Positions 30,068-40,393 of a stretch of 64,000 nucleotides of DNA are shown piece after piece. The position numbers were made by a program, and so were the translations under genes. The stretch is taken from contig NC_012861.1 in the NCBI RefSeq assembly GCF_000026945.1, forward strand, positions 806,001 through 870,000, written 5' to 3'. Source of the DNA: Candida dubliniensis CD36 (taxonomy: Eukaryota; Ascomycota; Pichiomycetes; Serinales; Debaryomycetaceae). A model generated the notes under the pieces. That model was given only the letters and a program-made list of their open reading frames with translations. It was not told where the DNA came from and did not search any database. The number at the start of each line of letters is the position of its first letter. The first letter of the stretch is position 1.

Positions 30068-33000
30068 TTACAAATTTTTAATTAAATTATTCATGACTTT
30101 AGCATTAAAACTTTTCTTACCACCAACAAAACCAAACTTTGTACCAACTGGGCCCAATTCTTCAGGCGATTCTCGCACCAATTCTGGTATCACCGTTTTT
30201 TTTTTTCCAAATCCAAAAGTTGAATTACTATGAAATATAATTACAAGTATTGTATATCGACAATAAAATAAGCAACATTCCAATATTTCTATTACCATCT
30301 TCTTTGCTTTGCCGTTTTAGGATTATTTGGAAGATTCTTCCTCATATTGGAGGTGAATTCTCTAAATTGATTACCTAAGTTTAATAATATCTTGTCAGTA
30401 TAATTTTCACTAGCATACCCCATGACATTTTTGATCATTTCAATAGCTTCCAATCCATGTTTTTGAAACTCTTCTACTGTAATTGCCGGATAGAATTCCT
30501 CTGGTTCATTAATATCAGGAAGATCTGCCTCAACAACTGGTTGACTGAATGGAATGACTTGTGAATCTGTACTAACTGACGCATAATTGTAATTCAGTGA
30601 TGTAACTGGAAATGAATACTTTTGTGTCTTTGATAAATCAGCCTCGTATTCTTGACTAGTTTTAAAATTTGTTGTGACAAACTTATTTTGATAGTTGGAT
30701 ACCTCATTGTTAATCTCTATAGCCTGTGTAACCTTCTGCAGTTTATTAATAGTTTCTGTAGCTTCAGCTTTTCTTTTCTTGGATATTCCTTTAATGGGGT
30801 GCACAGATATATATCTTGAGGCTATGTAAACATGTGTGCAAATCTTAATTGGATGATAGTTTTTGCAGTTACATGAAAAAGTATTCCCATTCTTTTGGAC
30901 TTTATAAAATACGTCTTTTTGTGTGGATGATTGCACTAATATTTTTTGAACCTTTGATTTCCACTCTCTTTTCAATGTCTTCCATTGTTAAAGTATCAAC
31001 TATATCTTTATTCTCTTTACTGGGTTGTGTAAGATCTGGTTTGTTAGTGTGTCCATCGCACGTATCATCCTTATTCTTATAGTATGGTAGAACTTTATAG
31101 AAATAGGTGTAAATTACGTTATCAGCCCTTTCCATCCCTGATTCGTTCAAGATTCTCTCGTTTAACACAGAATGCCAAAACTCAATAAGACTATTGGTAA
31201 AATCAATTCCACGCTGGTTGACTGAATACCCTTTCAACCAGCATTCTTTCCTACTCAACTAATACTGGATGTATGTAATATAATATGGATATTCTAAGAA
31301 TGCTGCAGTGTAGTCATCGATTCTTTGATTGGCCTCTTCTTCACTTTTTGAAGATATTATTAGATAAAAACCCTCAGCAGCGAGTTCCCCCACTTTGTTA
31401 ATATCATCTGGTGTTTTCGGGGAAGCTTTTGGTATTTCAATCTTAACATCTTTATTGTTAGCATCTTCAATTTGACCGTCGATTTCAAAATTGTTATATG
31501 CAAGAAAATTTTCAATGTCACGAATTTCGTCAATATGTTTTTCAACACTTAAATCGTCATTGGGATTATGTAGTAAGCTCTCTATTGGGTTATTTTCTAA
31601 TCCACCTCTAGTCTGGCTTTCTATTGAGTCCAAAAATGCACAAAATTCTTCGTCAGAGAAAACAGGAGTGTCTTGATACAGCATATCGTTACATCCTTGA
31701 AGATCTCCTCTTTTTTCCACTACATCTGGAGTGATTATACCCTTCTTGAGCAACATTTCAAAATTATTAGTACTACTTTTCAATGAGATATGATCATTTA
31801 TTTTCCTTTTAAGTGCTCTGTTCAAATGAAAGAAACAATACAAAATTTCATGGTCTTTTTCATTAGGGAAAACTGCCCGAATGGCTTTTCTTTCAATGTC
31901 CGAACAATCGATACAAATTAAGGAGGGTTTAAATTCGTGCTTAGTTTTCAAATCTTGAAGTAATAAATAAAGTGGATAAGAACCTTGAGTGTTCGTTAAA
32001 AGCCACGCGGCTGGAACCCCTTGACCTGTTTGGGGATCAAAGACCACGATTGTGTAAAGAAATACATTCTCTTTGACAGTACCAACTTTGTAACCTTTCG
32101 CAACGTTATGCGTTGCATCCATAAAAACCGTGTCTCCATATTTTTTTCAACTTGGTTAGCATGTAATTAGTTGAAAAAGCAAACCCCCAGGTTTTGGGCT
32201 GTTCGTTGTTTTCGTTATTATTCAAGTTTTCCCAAAAATTCACATAACCATTTTTTGAAAGAAGTTGTTGATATCCTTTTAAACTTTCTTCTAAGTACGC
32301 GGAGAATTTACCTGTAATCCTACCCATTCGATGTCTGATTCTATGGTATAATTGGCAATTAAACTTCAAACTTTGATCAAAACTTGTAACGTTTGTACCA
32401 AAGTTAACTTTTGATCTTTGCTGATTAACCCACTTCCAATCCCTTCCTTCAAGAGCTTGTTTGATTAGCCAACTGCGAACAGGATCACACACAGTCGCCT
32501 TGACAGTGTCATGATAGTCAATAAATGAATGATTATGATGAAAATAATATTCCATTTGGATTATCCCGTTTTTTATTTGTAATTTAATACACGCTAGGCA
32601 TCCTGTTTTTTTTGTGTCGGATTTCGTTTCATAATACTTTTTTCCCCTTTTCACATTTCATGTATACATAATTTTTTATTCTGTTTGTTGTCCACTTAAA
32701 ATATTTATTTGTGGTCTTCAAAAACAGTTTAAATTCATCGATGGTAAATTCATTTTTTATACTTTTTGCTCTTAAATTATCAGGTAACAAATCGGGAAAG
32801 AAAAACTTCATTACTCTTGAACTTGCTGGGATCGCTTCTGTCATTAGTTGCACAGAAAGTGGCGGTATGTCATATTCATAAATAAGTTGTCGTTTCACTT
32901 TAGGTTTCAATTTACGTTTTCGTTTCAATTTAGGTAATGGTGTTTCGTCTTCTGGGTTACCGTTATCAAAGTTAACAAATTCAATATTGTCAAGTGAAAT

Positions 33001-33483
33001 TATTGTTGGTTGTGGTTGTGGTTCTGGCTCTGGTTCTGGTTCTAGCTTTGGTTCTGCGATAGGTTTATAATTAGGATCAAGCATATGCTTTTTATTTTCA
33101 AATTCCAGTTTGTCAAAATTTTTATTCAAATAGTCTTTATCGAAAATCCTTTTGCCAAAGTTTGGGTCCATATCTGGATGTTGGAGTAGGGCGATGAAAT
33201 GCGGAAGAGCATTAACAAATTGTTTTCTGATAGATGATAATTGCAAAAAGTCTTTTATTAAACTGTTCATATTCTCATGTACTGGAAATTGAAAAGATTC
33301 ATCTTTCTGTGCCAATTCAATTAAAAGTGGTACTGCTTCATGGACCAATTGATCTATTTCAGGTGTTTCTTCGGGAATTATTGAATTGCAAGTTACCTCA
33401 AAAGACGTTTCTTAAATTTTCAAAGTATCATCAATAGCCAGCTTCAAAGATATAGAGTCTAAATCAAATACTGTCACTTCCAT
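30068..33483 (-). pseudogene. decayed Mutator-like (MULE) transposase
   Basis: A once-continuous protein of about 1,050 residues can be followed on the minus strand through several frames. An N-terminal region with a PEPEPEPQPQP linker and basic KRKRKLKPK patch is followed by a FAR1/WRKY-GCM1-like zinc module (MKCEKGKK...TGCLACIKL...FHHNHSF, about 32560-32660). A MULE-type DDE domain comes next (FMDATHNVAKGYKVGTV, LICIDCSDIERKAIRAVFP, FFHLNRALKRKI, about 31750-32130), then a SWIM zinc finger (SCNCKNYHPIKICTH, about 30820-30885). Lesions are an in-frame TAA at 33412-33414, frameshifts near 32640, 32140 and 30950, and an in-frame TAG at 31259-31261. The last segment (30068-30227) may be joined through a possible 68-nt intron (30228-30295). 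MULE transposases cut and paste DNA elements. Confidence 0.85.
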
Positions 33484-34551
33484 TGTGTTCGATCATGTAA
33501 TATGAAGTGAAAGAAAGGATATACAAAGTATTAACAAATCTTCTCTTCCTCCACGAACAAAATACAGAAAAACAAATCAAAACAAAAGCGCGTACAAACT
33601 TATATATAGAAAATTACTAAAGAGGAAATTTTGGTGCGGCGCCACGAAAATTTCTTAAAGGGTATTTGGGTGGTCACCAACTGTTTTTGGAATACGGATC
33701 TGCGCCGTTAATTAGGTCTAGACTAGACTATCTGGCCAACCGTTTTATTGTAATTGTTGATATTTCAATTGCATATCTACTTTCAATAGGGAAAAGTAAG
33801 ATGGTCTGAGTAAAGTACAATACCACAACAATTTTTATTCCTTTCCAAGTAAAATTACCACTACATATACACCGCTAGGTTATATTACTTTTACTAGTAT
33901 ATATTTGATTTTCAGAATGTTAAATAGACAGGTAGTAATGCTGAACAAACATAATTGTTAGATAAGGTGTTGTTGTTTTTTTTTTTTAAGCATTTTTTGG
34001 TTGATATTTTCATCAAATTTAAACAAAAATTATCAACTGTCCAGCTTTTTACCTTCTTTCTTTTTATTAATTTAGATACTGAAAAGCAGTAGTTTTATAA
34101 TGCTATAATCTTAAACCTTGTACGTTGCATATAGAAAAAGGGTAACCATCACATTAGGTAGTAATTTATATTAACTCCAGATTTCCCTAGTGTGAACTAC
34201 AATTTGTTATATCTGTTCTGCACCAACAAGAACAAATACCCTATGATAATGTTAAACTCACTAAAGGATTTCCATACTTGACCTTTCTTATTGTTAATCA
34301 TTGTTTGTTGTTGTTTTTTTTGCAACCGTGATAACTAAATAACCTTTAGGTAAAGAATCCAACAATAGTTTGTTGTCGTGTACAATAATCAAAACTCATC
34401 CTTTAACTCAGTTTTATTTGTGAGAAGTGTGCTGCTCTTTTTTTTTTTGTCCCAAATCAAATCTACGAATATTACAAAATGAAAGAAAAAAATCTTTCCA
34501 ACATCTAACAACGAAAACACTCGTTGGGTACTTTATAAAGCAAATCTCACA
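33484..34551. other. intergenic, 1.07 kb (transposon 5' flank, MRPL24 promoter)
   Basis: Contains the 30-bp imperfect palindrome at 33625-33654 and poly(T) tracts near 33978-33989 and 34439-34449. No gene is supported. Confidence 0.6.
33625..33654. repeat. 30-bp imperfect inverted repeat beside the MULE relic
   Basis: The arms GAAATTTT and AAAATTTC flank a GC-rich core containing GGCGCC. 24 of 30 positions match their reverse complement. It lies 142 bp beyond the relic's original start codon, so it might be part of a transposon end or a regulatory site. Confidence 0.6.
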
Positions 34552-35364
34552 ATGAACGTGTTTAGAGGATTAGTATCTATTCCTATTCCTCGTATATCAT
34601 GTGCGCCACAGATATATTCAATAATTAGATTTAGACAATTATCAACAACATTACCATTATCAACCAAAAGAACTTATGATAAATTTTATAAAATCACCAA
34701 ACAATTACAACCAATTGATAAGACTGTTTATGAAATTGGCCAAGAACGTCCTGATCATATACGTATTCCTAAAGATTTACCTAAATTTCCAAAATATGAA
34801 TATGAACCACGTTTTTTTAAAAGACAAAATCGTGGATTATATGGTGGATTACAACGTAAACGTTCCAAATCATGTTCTGAATATTTGAATAAAACATTAA
34901 GAGTCCATAGACCAAATGTTCAATGGACCAAATTATGGTCAGAAACTTTAAATAAGAGATTACGTTTACGAGTGGCAACAAGAGTCTTAAAAACAATATC
35001 TAAAGAAGGAGGATTAGATCAATATTTATTGAAAAGTACTCCAGCAAGAGTTAAAACCATGGGGTTAAAAGCTTGGCAATTAAGATACAGAATATTACAA
35101 GAACGTGAACAAGATAAAAGAGGAAATATCACTCTACTGGATGGTACAACTAAGAAAATCCAATATATTAATTCTGATGGGTTGAAATTTCATGCTACTA
35201 AAGATGCTTTGTTATCTGAATTATATGAAGCTGTCCAAAGGGATTCTTATTATCCAATCAAACCATTCCATTTTGAAAGAGACTATAGTTGGTGGTCTTA
35301 TGAACAAATTGTTAAGAAATTGGAACAATACAATTGGGATTTCACAGGATTGGCCACCAAATAA
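34552..35364 (+). CDS. MRPL24: mitochondrial ribosomal protein bL28m
   Basis: A 270-residue protein. The first 30-40 residues are rich in Arg, Ser and Thr without acids (RFRQLSTTLPLSTKRTYDK), a mitochondrial presequence. The bL28 core lies at about 94-165: NRGLYGGLQRKRSKSCSEY, then LRVHRPNVQWTKLWSETLNKRLRLRVATRVLKTI, the long beta-strand of L28 family members, and GGLDQYLL. It belongs to the large mitoribosomal subunit in the matrix. Length matches yeast Mrpl24 (YMR193W). It lies upstream of RPL36 in the same orientation, with 383 bp between its stop and the RPL36 ATG. Confidence 0.92.
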   Translation: MNVFRGLVSIPIPRISCAPQIYSIIRFRQLSTTLPLSTKRTYDKFYKITKQLQPIDKTVYEIGQERPDHIRIPKDLPKFPKYEYEPRFFKRQNRGLYGGLQRKRSKSCSEYLNKTLRVHRPNVQWTKLWSETLNKRLRLRVATRVLKTISKEGGLDQYLLKSTPARVKTMGLKAWQLRYRILQEREQDKRGNITLLDGTTKKIQYINSDGLKFHATKDALLSELYEAVQRDSYYPIKPFHFERDYSWWSYEQIVKKLEQYNWDFTGLATK

Positions 35365-35747
35365 TTAACATATCAATGTAAATAGTTATAGATTTCACAT
35401 ACATAACATAACGTAACCTAACACATTAATAAAACTTTTGTACATACTTTTTGAACCACCAAAGATAGGAAGTAAATAGATTCTATAATGCGTGTGAAGA
35501 CAATTAGGGCTATAACCCTAATGAAGTTTTTTTGCACGAGAGAAAAAAAAGTAGTGTATAAATGGTTAATAATTAGTATGGAGATGAGTGTTAGGACGAC
35601 AAAGTGTGAGCACCCATCCCTTGTCTCTCACAATACACACACACACACACAGTAAACTCAGTCAAGGAAAAAAAAAGAAGTAAATTTTTTTCAAAAACTT
35701 TTCTATAATTGAACCATCCAGTTAATATTAGATCAAGTATACAAAAA
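35365..35747. other. intergenic, 383 bp (MRPL24 3' UTR, RPL36 promoter)
   Basis: Holds the near-perfect Tbf1-type palindrome at 35504-35521 and a CA run near 35633-35651. Confidence 0.7.
35504..35521. promoter_or_regulatory. Tbf1-type palindromic element of RPL36
   Basis: TTAGGGCTATAACCCTAA, identical in 17 of 18 bases to the element upstream of RPL21, with 226 bp between it and the RPL36 ATG. The spacing at RPL21 is also 226 bp. Confidence 0.83.
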
Positions 35748-36495
35748 ATGGCTAAGTCAGGTATGTGGTTAATCACAGTTTACCACTATAAATATAGACA
35801 GTTGTGTTCATGGAATGGAAAGATATTAAGAAAGTGTTTATTAGAGGAAGTTAATGATTAATTTTGATGTACAACAATTTTCAATTTTCAATCATCAATC
35901 AACCAGAATTACTAAAATTTAATCTACCATGGACAACCACCAAGAAAAAGGGTTATTTGTCATTAATAATATCATTAATTTTAAAGATCAAATACATATT
36001 AGTAGTGAAAGGAATGATTGTTATCAAGTTTTTTTGGAAACAGATTTATTCACACAACCATTTGTGCCTAACCAACATGTTTTGAAAATAGAAATCACCT
36101 AAACCATAACAACAAGTCTATATAACAGTGGGAAATAATGTCAAATTTAATTAACAAAAAAAAAAGGAATATTAAATAATATATACTAACAAATTTTTTT
36201 TTGAATAGGAATTGCTGCAGGTGTTAACAAAGGTAGAAAAACTACTGCCAAAGAAGTTGCCCCAAAAATCTCATACAGAAAAGGTGCTTCATCTCAAAGA
36301 ACTGTTTTCGTTAGATCAATTGTTAAAGAAGTTGCTGGATTAGCTCCATATGAAAGAAGATTGATTGAATTGATCAGAAATGCTGGTGAAAAAAGAGCCA
36401 AGAAATTGGCTAAAAAGAGATTAGGTACTCATAAGAGAGCTTTAAGAAAAGTTGAAGAAATGACTCAAGTTATTGCTGAATCTAGAAGACATTAA
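35748..36495 (+). CDS. RPL36: 60S ribosomal protein eL36, spliced
   Basis: Two exons. Exon 1 is 13 nt (35748-35760, MAKS+G), followed by GTATGT. The intron is 35761-36208 (448 nt) with TACTAAC at 36184-36190 and a TAG acceptor. Exon 2 is 36209-36495. The product is 99 aa: [20 protein letters not shown] at the start, then [20 protein letters not shown], the eL36 signature [22 protein letters not shown], and an end in ESRRH. eL36 is a structural protein of the 60S subunit. There are no CTG codons and codon choice is strongly biased (AGA, TTG, GGT), as expected for a highly expressed gene. I found no snoRNA in the intron. Confidence 0.96.
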
Positions 36496-36944
36496 ACATG
36501 TTTTTTGTTTTGTTTTGTGAACTTGTACATTAAAATTCATAACAACTCATTATTAATATATATGTAAAAATATTAACAAGAAGAGAGAGGGGCAGGGGGA
36601 GATAAAAAAAACTAGAAGGTAGATATTTATAAGGAACTGGCGTGCCAAACAATAAATGTAAACTGTTGGTAGTATAGAAACTGATGTTTGGCTAATATAC
36701 TAGTATTATGCTTTGATGCATTTTCTATTTTGTTTCTCTTTTCTCTTTTCTGTTTCTCTGCACCGATTTTGACCAACCAACCAACCAATCCGTTGACGTA
36801 CAATTTTGTTCCATGCGGAAAGCGAACCAGCAAGCGGAGTGTGTCCCACACGCACACACGTCAACATTTTTATATTGCGATTCATCATTTCTAAACAAAC
36901 ATTATTCACTCACTTACAATTAAATCATTAGTATAAACCAAAAG
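36496..36944. other. intergenic, 449 bp
   Basis: RPL36 3' UTR and promoter of the next gene. A CCAACCAACCAACCAAT run sits at about 36773-36789. No gene is supported. Confidence 0.6.
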
Positions 36945-37681
36945 ATGATTAGATCAACAATAGCTAAGAGTTTCCATAGATTTCTCACTACTAACACCCC
37001 AGCACCAGCAGCACCTCCTCCACCTTCACATTTCTCAAACCCTAAAGAAATACCCGAGCCATTTGGTGCTGGAACCGACACCAATGCTGTTTATCAACAA
37101 CAACAACAACAGCAGGCAACACCAGTACCAAATACAAAACCGACCCAAGATGGTTCAATAAAAGAAATAACGGCGTTAATAGCAATGTTTGCTCTTGCAT
37201 ATATTGCCATTGACAATTATACTGAACGAATAAGACTAGAAAAACTTCATAATGAAACCAGTGCCATTAATTTAAAAGCATTACAGATTCAACAATTAAA
37301 TCATCAACGAGAAAAGAAACAAAAAGATTTAACATTATTACAAGAACGACGAGAGATTGCTAAACGAGATTTCAAAATGAGTTTACATATTGCAATGTTA
37401 CGGAAACAATTAATGGATTTAGGAGTCTCACCAATAGAATTAGATTTAGCGATTAAAGAATTTGAAAAAAATGTTAAATTAGATAATTCAATAAAAAATG
37501 TCACTGGTCAATATTTATGGTTAGATGATTCTTCAGGTATGTTAAAGATTTTGGTGTCCACCCACCTCCCTTTTCACAACTTATACTAACATGATCATTT
37601 TTCTTCTTTTTTATTATTTTAGATCTTAAACAATATCTTCCGGACCCAATGGAATATGATAAAGCAAGAAAAAACAAATAA
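36945..37681 (+). CDS. mitochondrial single-pass coiled-coil protein, spliced (Ina22-like?)
   Basis: Exon 1 is 36945-37536 and exon 2 is 37623-37681. The 86-nt intron has GTATGT, TACTAAC (37584-37590) and TTTTAG, and sits near the 3' end of the gene, unlike the ribosomal genes. The product is 216 aa. The N-terminus MIRSTIAKSFHRFLTT is a good mitochondrial presequence. A Pro/Gln-rich stretch (about 20-65) is followed by one transmembrane helix (ITALIAMFALAYIAI, about 76-90) and a basic coiled coil (about 92-150). The layout and length resemble inner-membrane assembly factors such as yeast Ina22, which helps ATP synthase assembly, but I cannot confirm that by motif. Unspliced, the frame ends prematurely as LPFHNLY. 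Confidence 0.75.
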
Positions 37682-38200
37682 ATAAATAAATAAATAGATA
37701 CCTATTAGTTGTTCAATAAAACTGAAGCAAAACAGATTCAAGAAGGAATTAGAAATAACTAACGTCTTTCAATATGTGTCAGTTTTAACCAAATTGACCT
37801 CCCCTTCGATTTTGCTATTGTAGGATTTTATTCGCAACAAATACACGCCCATATATTATTTTTTTTTTTTTTTTTCACCATCATCTCGAGAGTATAAAAA
37901 TCTTTTTTAAATTTATTTTTTCTTTCCTTTTTCTTCTTCTTTTTCTTTTCCTCTTTATACAATGTCTTTAATTTTATTGGCACCCATTAGAGTCACGGAT
38001 TATATGATATTACTTCTACATATAGTCTTATAATCACAACGAGGGTTATTTTCGTGCTCGGGTAAAAGCCATAGATTAAATTGTTTTGCCCAACCTTTAA
38101 ATGCTCGTGTCAGTTTGAATGAATTGGATTGACTATGCGGTTCTAAACATACAATTTACTTTCTTATCTATATACTTTGAATACTTCTTTTTAACTCCTT
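37682..38200. other. intergenic, 519 bp, between convergent genes
   Basis: AT-rich 3' flanks of the mitochondrial gene and MED1, with a T tract at about 37859-37875 and a pyrimidine-rich CTTTTTC stretch near 37920-37950. I looked for an RNA gene and found none. Confidence 0.6.
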
Positions 38201-40147
38201 TTAATTGGAGTACACTGCTTTATATGAACTAATTATATCTTCAGTCAAGTTTAATGCTTTTATAAATTTTGAACTTAAAGTATCATCAGTTTCCATATCA
38301 TCATTATTTTGTACTGACACTATTTCACCATTTGATATTCTCAATGGGATATAAATCTCTTGAGATTTAAATTGTGCTTCAAATGCCAATTGTAAATCAC
38401 CACCTCGTGAAGTAAGATCAATATTTTCCAATTTCAACAGGAAATAGTTATTTCCATTTTCTGGAAATTCTATACCTCTGTTTACATTAGCATCAACATC
38501 ATTATCATTCATTTGTCCATCATTCTCACCACTATTGTTGTTGGTATTATCTTCATTTTCTAAAAATGATTCAAGATCTATATCATCCTTATTTGTTGGT
38601 GGTATTGTAGAATAATTTGCAGTTTCAGATATTGCACTAAGACCAAGAATTTCCTCATCAGTGACATCATCAGGCAATTTCAAAGATTCTTTTAATTTGA
38701 GTTTGAATTCTTCAGTTAATTCTTTTTCTGTAGTCGGTATTCCCAAAAATCTCGAACTTCTTCTTCTTCTTCTTCCTCCTTTACTATTAAATATAGGTAA
38801 TTGAGTCAGTTTACTTTTAATCACAGTACGACACAAATTAATCAATACTAAGAAATTTCTTAAAATGGGTATTAATTTTGAAATATCCACTAGTTTGTTT
38901 ATTTGAAATGATTTTAAAGGAACAAATTTCCCGGGAATATCATTTATCAATTGAAATGATGATGATATCGAATTAGAATTACAATCGATATTTAAACTTT
39001 GTTCAAAGCTTTCTCCTTCATTGATTTTGCCAAACACATTACGAGAATCATGATCACCTGTACCTAATGTATAATTATTACTCCTCAAGGAGAAATATTC
39101 AAGTACATAAACTGGGATATAAATTGAATGATTCAATTTAAATTGTAATGACCATGCCAAAAATTCATCACCATCTAAAATTAATGGTTTCAAAGAATTA
39201 CTATCAAATTCAAATTTATATTTATTGGTAAATATATCCCATTCTTGTACTTGATTATCAAGTAAATAATCAATTTGTTTTGATGCTTCAACAACATCAA
39301 CTTGAATTGTATAACAATTTCCTACCAATATTCCATTCTGACTCTGATTCTTGATTATTTCATATTCATGATTTATAAATCTATAATCTTTCCAAAAATC
39401 CAAAGAAACACCAAGTCTATCCTCATTATTTATATTGACTTTCCCTATACTATTGGATAATCCATTTTCAATTTCCCAATTATTTGAATTCAATTGGTTT
39501 TCTATTTGAAATATAGTATTAAACAATAAAGCAATTGATTCAATATAAATAAATAAATCAGAATTATAATTTGTGAATTTATCAATTGTTGCTAACCGTT
39601 GTAAATTTATTGGGAAATTACCCAATTTTGATGTTTTTTGTAAATTACGTAGTAAAATCTGTTCCACATGAGTTTTATTTGCATCATTAAGTTTAGATGA
39701 TTTATTTAGAAATGAAATAGGATTATTATTACAATTTAATTTAACATGATGTATACCCAATTCATCGATATCAATAGATATATGTGACGATGATGATGGC
39801 CCATTTGTATTTTTATGATCAGGATCGATTTCTCTTTGAATAATATTTTGTTGTTCAATACTTTCACTGGCATTTACCGATAATGACAAACCAACAATCT
39901 TGTTATCGGTTTCAAAATCAATATCAAGTAATATAGACGACCCAGCAATGCTTAGTTTTTGGGTCTGGATTTGGGTTTTCACGCCAGGTTTGGAATCATC
40001 TAAGTTAAATCCTAAACTATCAATAAATGTTTCCAATTTCAATTGTTGCGCTAATTTCTGAATAAGTTCAATTGATACATGAAAATTAGATGAATAGTTG
40101 TACAATAATTGCAATGACTTATCCAATGCTGACTTAGTTCCTGGCAT
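38201..40147 (-). CDS. MED1: Mediator complex subunit Med1
   Basis: A 648-residue protein recognised as fungal Med1: the N-terminal SALDKSLQLLYNYSSNFHVSIELIQKLAQQL helix region, then ILLDIDFETDNKIVGLSLSVNA (about 75-95), and a body of repeated beta-strand segments. A basic RRRRRSSRF patch lies near 480. An acidic, Asn-rich insertion (about 535-575) interrupts the C-terminal domain, which ends with FIKALNLTEDIISSYKAVYSN. Med1 is a middle-module subunit of Mediator, relaying activators and repressors to RNA polymerase II. Its promoter (246 bp) is shared divergently with GCD7. Identity comes from overall family pattern, not a catalytic motif. Confidence 0.82.
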   Translation of the reverse strand: MPGTKSALDKSLQLLYNYSSNFHVSIELIQKLAQQLKLETFIDSLGFNLDDSKPGVKTQIQTQKLSIAGSSILLDIDFETDNKIVGLSLSVNASESIEQQNIIQREIDPDHKNTNGPSSSSHISIDIDELGIHHVKLNCNNNPISFLNKSSKLNDANKTHVEQILLRNLQKTSKLGNFPINLQRLATIDKFTNYNSDLFIYIESIALLFNTIFQIENQLNSNNWEIENGLSNSIGKVNINNEDRLGVSLDFWKDYRFINHEYEIIKNQSQNGILVGNCYTIQVDVVEASKQIDYLLDNQVQEWDIFTNKYKFEFDSNSLKPLILDGDEFLAWSLQFKLNHSIYIPVYVLEYFSLRSNNYTLGTGDHDSRNVFGKINEGESFEQSLNIDCNSNSISSSFQLINDIPGKFVPLKSFQINKLVDISKLIPILRNFLVLINLCRTVIKSKLTQLPIFNSKGGRRRRRSSRFLGIPTTEKELTEEFKLKLKESLKLPDDVTDEEILGLSAISETANYSTIPPTNKDDIDLESFLENEDNTNNNSGENDGQMNDNDVDANVNRGIEFPENGNNYFLLKLENIDLTSRGGDLQLAFEAQFKSQEIYIPLRISNGEIVSVQNNDDMETDDTLSSKFIKALNLTEDIISSYKAVYSN

Positions 40148-40393
40148 TTAATATTGTTAATTCGATTTTGTAACTTTGATTGTGTTGATTGTAATGATTG
40201 TCGTGCTGGATAATTTATTTATTTATTCGTGTCAATCTTCAATCTTCAGAATTTTGTTTCTTTCAAATAGTGGGAGAAAATTTTTTTTTAAGAGAGACAC
40301 AGAACTATCACCTCTTCACAGACTTTTCAAAAAACAACAAAACACTTATCAACGTTAAGTTAACTGAAAATTTATCAAGATATAACCAATCCG

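Noticed and set aside
29972..33636. ACCAAAATTT in inverted orientation on both sides of the MULE relic as terminal inverted repeats
   Set aside because: Only 10 bp of low-complexity sequence match and the flanks do not extend the similarity; MULE ends are normally much longer. Kept only as a remark.
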